Positions 49,201 through 58,200 of a stretch of 64,000 nucleotides of DNA are shown piece by piece. The DNA is from Glandiceps talaboti (lineage: Eukaryota > Hemichordata > Enteropneusta > Spengelidae). The notes under the pieces are model-generated. The model was given only the letters and a program-made list of their open reading frames with translations. It did not search any database and was not told where the DNA came from. The stretch lies in the NCBI RefSeq assembly GCF_964340395.1, contig NC_135571.1, forward strand, positions 5,856,453 through 5,920,452, given 5' to 3'. The position numbers and the translations under genes were made by a program. The first letter of the stretch is position 1; every line of letters starts with the position of its first letter.

Positions 49201-52200
49201 TGACCTATCTTCTGAGGTGGTAAGTTGACCTCCCTTCTGAGATGGTAAGTTGATTACCTTCAGAGATGGTAAGTTTACCTACCATCAGAAATGGTAAGTT
49301 GAAATACCTTTCAGAAATGGTAAGTTGACCTACCTTCTGAGGTGGTAAGTTGATTACCTTCAGAGATGGTAAGTTTACCTACCATCAGAAATGGTAGGTT
49401 GAAATACCTTTCAGAAATGGTAAGTTGACCTACCTTCTGAGGTGGTAAGTTGACCTCCCTTCTGAGATGGTAAGTTGAACTACCTTCAAAAATGGTAAGT
49501 TATTTCTAGTTAACATATGAAAATGGTATTTTATTTTATCAATAGTTTCATTCATTCCCAAACAACAAAAATTGTTTTTTGCCCTCCAAAAAAAGAAAAC
49601 AACAACAACAACAAACAAACAAACAACAAAACAAAACAAGAAGCAATTCAACTCAGGTTATGTCTCTGTTCTTATGATACACTAAGTACTGGACCCTTAA
49701 ATGTTGTTGAATTTGGTACTTGCCTTCCCAGGTGAGCTGTGTAGAGTTGGTCCTAGATAGCCAGGACAATTTGGTACCAATGAACCGACTACAGGGAGAG
49801 AATCAAATCGGAATGGTAGCATGGAAGATGACCCTACACACACCGGAATATCCTGATGGTAGAGATTTAATCGTTATTGCTAATGATATAACGTTTCTCA
49901 TCGGATCATTTGGACCTCAGGAGGATCTGCTGTATAAGGTAAACATTTCAAATACCATACCGGTATGTGATGAAAAGTGGTACCTATTTTGGAAATGATA
50001 TTAATTAATAGCTCGCATAGTGGCCGCAAAGTGGCCACATAGCGGCTCAATGACTAGTAAGCATGCACGTCCTATATACTATGCGATGTGTTTTTGGTGG
50101 TTTTACTCAAGGATGCATTGCGGCACAATGATTACACATGCGCATTCTATATACTATGCGTATTCTCCACATTGAGGGCGCTATCTACAATATCATCGTG
50201 AGGCAGCCGGTCACAAATGAATCTACCCTGCACAAGCTTATGGGCTTTGCCTTGTTATGATATTAAATGAAACAACTTCAAATGAAAGTTCATCTGTGTT
50301 GGTAATTCAATGTGCTGTGTGAAATTTTTTAGCTAAACTCAGGAATTTTTGACTGCGTACTTCAGTCTTTTTCAACAGATTGACCCATTATTCAGTACAA
50401 GTGACCTTATGGACAACTTGAAATGAAACAAGTTTCTTGTGTTTTTCTACTTATATAAACAATGGGAAACAGTGTAGACCAAGTTTGTGTTTGTAAGTCA
50501 ATAGCAGATGTCTAAAATAATGTGTTTAAAGTGTTTTGCTGTACATTCAGAAAATGATTTGTATCAAACTGGTTATCACAGGTGATCACCATATGATGTC
50601 CAATCAATCCTCACTTCATTGCAACACCAGAGGGCAGTATACACCTGAAATATCCATGGATAACTGCCATCTTTACTCCAGTGTATCACTAGAGGGCACT
50701 CTATACCAGTTGGTGATTTACATTCCATCAATACATAGCATAATAGGTCATTATTTATTCAAAAATTCTATTACAACATTTTGTTTGACAGAGAGCATCT
50801 GAAATGGCTCGATCACTGAAAATCCCTGTAATATATCTAGCAGCAAACAGTGGTGCTAGAATTGGACTAGCTGAGGAGGTCAAACATCTCTACAAAATAG
50901 CATGGGAAGATCCTCAACATCTTGAAAAGGTAAGTGAACACCCCTATTTTTTCAAATCAACTTGGTATGATCCAGTCATTGCAATGGTGATGATATCTAC
51001 TGTGCATAAAGAAAGGGGTTCATCAGAACAAATATGCCAAATTTTGAAAAATTGTACTGTGGTGTTTTGACAATTACAATTAGTGTCTGGATATGACGAT
51101 ATCATTGTCTTGACACAGATTGGGGCAACTATGATGTCACTTCCTGCATTATTTTCCCATGTACCCTTGCAGGAAATCCCAAAAGTGGCAGATCACATGT
51201 AAGTGCAGTTGGGTTTCTTTGCAAGATTTCAAAGTTGACTAAAATACCAAAGTACCACCTAAAATGATAACAATAATCAGCAAGTAAGTATACTGTAAAA
51301 GGCTTTTAAAGTCTGACAGAACTGTGCCTTTAATTTTGCCTTCCATACAGGGATTCAAATATCTATACCTGACACCAGCAGACTACAAGAAACTCAGTGC
51401 CTCCAACTCAGTGCATGCTGTTCATATTGAAGATGAAGGTGAATCCAGATATAAGATCACGGATATCATTGGTAAGAATTATGTACATGTAACCTCAACT
51501 CTGATTGGATAGTTTGAGATGATGTCATTTGCACAAGTTGTGTAAACTCAGTTCTGATTGGTTAGCTTTGGGTGGGGGAGGGGGGGGGGGGGGGGGTTAA
51601 TGATATATATGATTAAAAAATAATTAATATGTAAACTCTTTATAAGTCATGTACCGAAAGATTTCCATAGTAGTATATCAACAATATTTTTAGTTTGTGT
51701 CTATCTTAGTTTGCCTATAGCTTGATTTCCACAGTAGTACATCAACAATAGTTTTAGTTTGAGTCTATCTTAGTTTACCTGTAGCTTGGTTTTCATAGTA
51801 GTATGTCTAAACAACCTGAAAAACATAGTTGAAGATATCTTGAAATACTGAATGATCTGTAAACTCTCTGTTGTAGGTAAAGAAGACGGTCTCGGTGTTG
51901 AGAATCTACGTGGTAGTGGTATGATTGCAGGGGAGTCATCTCTTGCATATGAAGAAGTGGTCACTATAAGTATGGTAAGTAATTCAAAATTCACACCTTA
52001 GCACCCCTATGTTAGAATGATGTTAGGTATTTTAGCACCCCAATGTTAGAATGATGTTTGGTATGATCCTACTCACACCTTAGCACCCCTATGTTAGAAT
52101 GATGTTAGGTATTTTAGCACCCCTATGTTAGAATGATGTTTGGTATGATCCTACTCACACCTTAGCACCCCTATGTTAGAATGATGTTTGGTATGATCCT

Positions 52201-55200
52201 ATTGTTATCATGTTTCTTAATTTTGAGCATGTGATATCAGTGATAACCAATCATATTTAATTGAAAGTTTGTTAATTAAGGTAGTACTGATGTTTGTCAT
52301 GTGATGTGTTTCCACCAATCAGTTCACCAAGACAGTTCTACATGTTTGTCATGTGATGTGTTTCCACCAATCAGCTCACTTAGACAGTGCTAGATGTTTG
52401 TCATGTGATATCCACCCAGCCAATCAGTGAATGATAACATGAACTATTTCAACCTGTAGGTGACATGTCGTGTGGTTGGTATTGGTTCATATCTTGTACG
52501 TCTAGGTCAGCGGATTGTACAAGTAGAAAATTCACCAATTATACTGACTGGTGCAAATGCTTTAAACAAGGTAAGGAGTATCCACAAAAACATCAGTTAT
52601 TCCATGGCCTCAGTCCAACCCATCTCAGCCCAACCCAGCTCATTTCAACCTAGTCCACAGCCCAGCCCAGCCCAGCCTGACCCAGCCCAGCCCAGCCCAG
52701 CTCATTTCGACCTAGTCCACAGCCCATCCCAGCCCAGCCTGACCCAGCCCAGCCCAGCCCAGCTCATTTCGACCTAGTCCACAGCCCAGCCCAGCCCAGC
52801 CTGACCCAGCCCAGCCCAGCCCAGCTCATTTCGACCTAGTCCACAGCCCATCCCAGCCCAGCCCATTTCAGCCCAGCCCGACCCAACCCAGCCCAGCTCA
52901 ACCCAACCCAGCCCACTTCAACCCAGCACATCTCAGCCTAGTCCTCTGTCCAGCTCAGCCCAACCATTTCAGCCCAGCCAGGCCTATTTCAGCAAGCCAA
53001 ACCAGGCCCATGTCAACCCAGCCAGGTCCATATCTCAGCACAGCACAGCCCAGCCCAGCCCATCCTATCTCAGCCCAAGTCAGCTCATCTCGGCCTAGTC
53101 AGTTGCTCAGTCCAGCCCAGCCCAGCACATTTCAGCCCAACCCAGTCAATCTCAGCACAGCCCAGGCCCCAACCCAACCCATCCCAGCCCAACCCAACCA
53201 AGCCCATTGTGTTATATACAAAGAAGTTTGACATAAGAATATCTAATTCCTGGTACATGCAATAAACATTTTACCTCACTCTACAGACTATAGAGTCGAA
53301 AAAGAACAAGAAGGTTGACTTATTCTCACACATACATATACTATTATAGTATATATGTGTAGCATGTGACATGAAAGTTGTGGTGTCAACCAGGAAATCA
53401 GATTATTACTATAGCTATGACATACTTAGGGAGTTTAATTTTCTTTCAGGCAACAAAATTTGCAGGCGTATTGTAAAGAAAGAGAATCTATTAATATGCA
53501 AATCAGCTAATTGACATTGATTTCTATTGGTAGGTTTTAGGTCGCCAGGTGTATACATCCAATAATCAGCTAGGTGGTATAGAAATTATGCACAATAATG
53601 GAGTAACGCATAGAACTGCTAAAGATGACTTTGAAGGTGTCTTTACAATTCTAAGATGGTTGTCATACATTCCTAAGGTAAGAAACTCAAATCATGTACC
53701 ACAAATTTATAGTTTAATGATAGTGTATTGTATTTTCCATTAGTACACTCAAACATTTACATTGGCAAGTGTTACAACAATCTTCTACCAACAGTATCTC
53801 TTTAATAGTCTGTCTCAAGCTGTGCTAAAACTACCTACTAGCAGCAAGTTTCTCCATTGATCCCAGTGTAATCTTTCACTACCTGATGTTTAATTAGTGT
53901 ACATTTAATCAGTGGAGTTTTAAGTAGAGTCTTCAGGATAGGGACACTGTGGGATATCTAATCTGGTGACAGGACCAATGAATATCAGATTTTTTCCTTG
54001 TGTTGTTTACTGGATGCATGTCTGCTGCCTTGCCTTCTAGAGTTTCCCTATGTGTATGAAATATGTAAGGAGTCAGAAATCGAGAATAGAAATGATCATA
54101 TTAGGCTAATAAAAAGAATTGTTTCTGGTTAGGACATTTTATCTAAAGTGGTGCAAACAAACAAACAAACCTAAAATCTAAAAAAAGTCCGATGAGAGGG
54201 TATTTAAGTGATGTGTGTGCTGACCAGAAACAATCCTTTCCTTTTTTGGCCTTATTTTTTGATTCACACAGTCACGTCAAGATCTAGTTCCTGTGCCCAC
54301 AACACCCTGTATTGATCCCGTAGACAGGGAGGTAGATTTCTACCCAACTAAGGAGCCCTATGATCCCAGAGATATGCTGACAGGCAGAACTAATCCAGGT
54401 ATGTATAGAAACACAGAAATTGACTTCTTTAGACTGCTTAACATTCAATGTTGAAATGACAATAAACCCTGTAACTTGGTGATCAAATGCAGTGTGGGTC
54501 AAACTCCCTAACTCGGTAATGAAGTGATGGAATAAAAGTCAAATTCCATAACTTTGTGTTCAAATTAATGAATTAGCAACTCCTTAACTTAGTGTTCAAT
54601 TACAAATGATAAATCCCCAACTCGATCATCAAATGATGAAATAAAAGTCTGTTTGCTGGCTTTACTGCTAGGTGGCATAGTGGCAAGTAGATGATCATAG
54701 AGATGATGTACTTGGTGTGCCTCCTTGTCCCTGTTCATGGTATTGCCTCCTTGTCCCTGTTCATGGTATTGCCTCCTTGTCCCTGTTCATGGTATTGCCT
54801 CCTTGTCCCTGTTCATGGTATTGCCTCCTTGTCCCTGTTCATGGTATTGCCTCCTTGTCCCTGTTCATGGTATTGCCTCCTTGTCCCTGTTCATGGTATT
54901 GCCTCCTTGTCTCTGTTCATGGTATTGCCTCCTTGTCCCTGTTCATGGTATTGCCTCCTTGTCCCTGTTCATGGTATTGCCTCCTTGTCCCTGTTCATGG
55001 TATTGCCTCATTGTCCCTGTTCATGGTATTGCCTCCTTGTCCCTGTTCATGGTATTGCCTCCTTGTCCCTGTTCATGGTATTGCCTCCTTGTCCCTGTAG
55101 AGATTCTCTAATTTGCCCATTCAGGGTTTGAATAAGTTTACCACGCTGAAAGTAAAAAGAGTGTCATTCAGTTTGACTCTACTAAACAGTGCAGGTTTAC

Positions 55201-58200
55201 CGTGGGTACTCCGGTTTCCTCCTACACTAACACTGAACCCATGAGGGATGGTCCTCACTGGACTTCTTGGGAGACAAGTGTTTATATACTTAAAGAACTA
55301 TCCAGTATAAAATAAAGATTATTTATTGATTTATTTATCTTGATTGTTTTGTTTTGTTTCTTTCCCATGTAAAGGTACATATGAATGGCAGAGTGGATTC
55401 TTTGATAAAGGATCCTTTATGGAAGTAATGAAACTATGGGCACAGACTGTTGTATGTGGCCGTGCCAAGTAAGCCAAATATTTGTTTCTCTCTTCTGTTT
55501 TTCAAAATTGTTAGTAACTGCATACATGTAAGGATTGAACATCCTTCTCTGTTTGTTTTACAAAATTTTAACTTCTAATATATTTTACATCTCTGCAACT
55601 CTTGTGATGTAGATTTGATTATGAGTATGAAGGAGCTATCATTATACAGAAAGGGGTGGTGGGGGGGGAGAAGAAGAGATGAAGTACAAACATGTAGTTT
55701 CAAATTGGATCTGCACCTAAAGATTTTGCACCTTGCTTCTGTTAGATTGGGAGGGATACCACTGGGAGTGGTTGCCGTAGAAACCAGGACTGTTGACACA
55801 GAGATACCAGCTGATCCTGGTAATCCGGAATCAGAAGCTATCCAGGTATCCCAAGCTGGTCAGGTATGGTTTCCCGACTCAGCTTACAAGACAGCACAGG
55901 TTATCAAAGATTTCAACAGGGAAGGACTTCCATTGTTTATCTTTGCCAACTGGAGAGGATTCTCTGGAGGAATGAAAGGTGATTTGAAATTAACATTTTG
56001 TACATTTGTACTGTTAGTGTTACCTGTACTTATCTAAGAATTTCATGAAAAGTCCTGAAAAGGCTGAAAATGATAATAACTATCTTAAGCTAAAATCAAC
56101 CAAGTGGGAGGTCAACAAGCGTGCCACTTAAGAAATTATGTATAATGATGGATTAACGCATAGAACTGCTAAAGATGATATTGAAGGTGTCTTTACAATG
56201 TGCCAGGGTGTGTTATGGAAAATTATTACATGAGTTTGATGCACATACTATCCATTGAATTACATTGAAAGAGATATTGGGTATATGATAAGATGAAAAC
56301 AATCACCAATAACTGAGTTGGTACAGTCTTGCTTGTTGCTACAAAACTGTGCAACTGACTTTCATGTGACATCTATCACACTTTCAGTCCAGATTGTTTC
56401 TAGTGAAACTGTATGCAATTGTGTAACAAAGTATACAGGTAGCAGTGTGGTCTAACTATCCATTCTGTACCCCTGAATAGAGCAAATTGTATATTACGAT
56501 ATTTGTTTATTTGACAGATATGTATGAACAGGTGTTAAAGTACGGTGCTTATATTGTGGATGGTTTATGTGAATACAAACAACCTGTACTTATCTATATA
56601 CCTCCTAATGCTGAACTAAGAGGTGGTTCATGGGTTGTCATTGACCCAACTATTAATAATATGAGAATGGAAATGTATGCAGATCATGAATCAAGGTATG
56701 TCAGAATGAAGGAAGGGGGTGGGTTACATGTGTGGGTTATATGTTGGAATAGAAGGGATAATGGGAGGGTGGGGGAAGGGGAGTAGATGGGTTTTGGGTT
56801 CATGGGTTGTTATTGACCCAACTATTAATGATATGAGAATGGAAATGTATGCAGATCAAGAATCAAGGTATGTCGGAATTGAGGGGATAAAAGGAGGCAG
56901 GGTGGGGGAGGGGGTTGTGTAGATGGGGGTTCATAGGTTGTCAGTGTATTAATAATTGTAGTATTTAGGGAGGAGGGAGTCTCAGAGGATTAGAAGTGAT
57001 CCTTGGTGCTGTGATTGACCCTATCATTAATAGAACATATATATATGGGGGGGGGGGGGGGGGGTGATAGAGTTGGTTCTAATATCAAAAGTTTTCTATT
57101 GATGCTCTTAGAATCAGATTTTATAAAAATGAGGAGATAATTGAATGAGGAGGGGGTAAAGACTGGAGGGGATGAAATATGATATAATAGGTACAGTCAA
57201 CAAAGACAGAGTTTCTTTCAAACGATATCCACTATTTACTCTGATTTTATGGATAAGGATGACGAGACTAAGTTCATTGTAATTATGTCAAGTATAGATA
57301 AAACTATTGTAGTGACGACTGCAAAATTCATAATAGATTGTTTCAGGATCAGGGACAGTATTTGATCTCCTTTTTGTTTGCATTGTAGTCTTTTATATAA
57401 ATTATATTTATTTCTCAGCTGTTTTGTGCTTTTGGCTCATGTGACCTCCTTTATTCGTTCTTATGTATTTATGTAACCCTCCTCCGGGGATAAACGGAGG
57501 TATGTTCCGTTATTGGAATAAAGAAAGACTATACTATACTATACTAATATTCAAAACATACATCTAAGAAAGAAGCTGGTGGAGTGAGAAATGGTTCACA
57601 TTTATTCTTTTTAATATTTACAGGGGAGGTGTTTTGGAAGCTGAAGGCACAGTAGAGATTAAATACAGGAAGAAAGATTTAGTTAAAACTATGGCAAGAC
57701 TAGATGAGAAATATGGTAAACTTATGGAGCAGTTAGCACAGGTGGACTTGAGTGCTGACAAGAAGACTGGTATGTTTATAATGACCTGACCATGCAAAAT
57801 ATATTTATTCAGCCTGTGTCCCTTTAATCAAATCCAGATCTAGTCAGTACAGGGTTCTGGTCATAGTTTGTACAAATCTAGCCAGAACCGACCTTTAAAG
57901 TGGCCATATTGTAGTTACCGATTTTGCAGTCATTTAAAAAAATGTGTGTACACACATAAGGAAAAGTGAGTTATAGTATAAAATCACATGAAGGGGAGTG
58001 AACAATATGTGTCTAAATAGCTCATTGAGTTTGTAAACATTTTGTAATATAAAGTTAGTAGAAGTTTTGGACAGATTGGAATACCTATGATACATTTAGC
58101 TTCAAAGAAATCTATACCACAAATAGCACGGCCCTCACTTCTGATTTGAAAGCTGTTTCCAAATAGCACTCCTAGTGGCCAAACTGTTTTATCCTTTGTT

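Noticed and set aside
49070-49500. CRISPR-like regular repeat
   Set aside because: Units are contiguous with no unique spacers, and the DNA is clearly eukaryotic.
52460-53231. Pro/Gln/Ser-rich frames after exon 40
   Set aside because: CAGCC repeat in intron 40; the exon ends at a clear donor at 52570 and ACC continues in exon 41.
54691-55131. Three overlapping 127-146-residue frames ([10 protein letters not shown] type)
   Set aside because: A 26-bp tandem repeat that is stop-free gives all three frames; not a gene.
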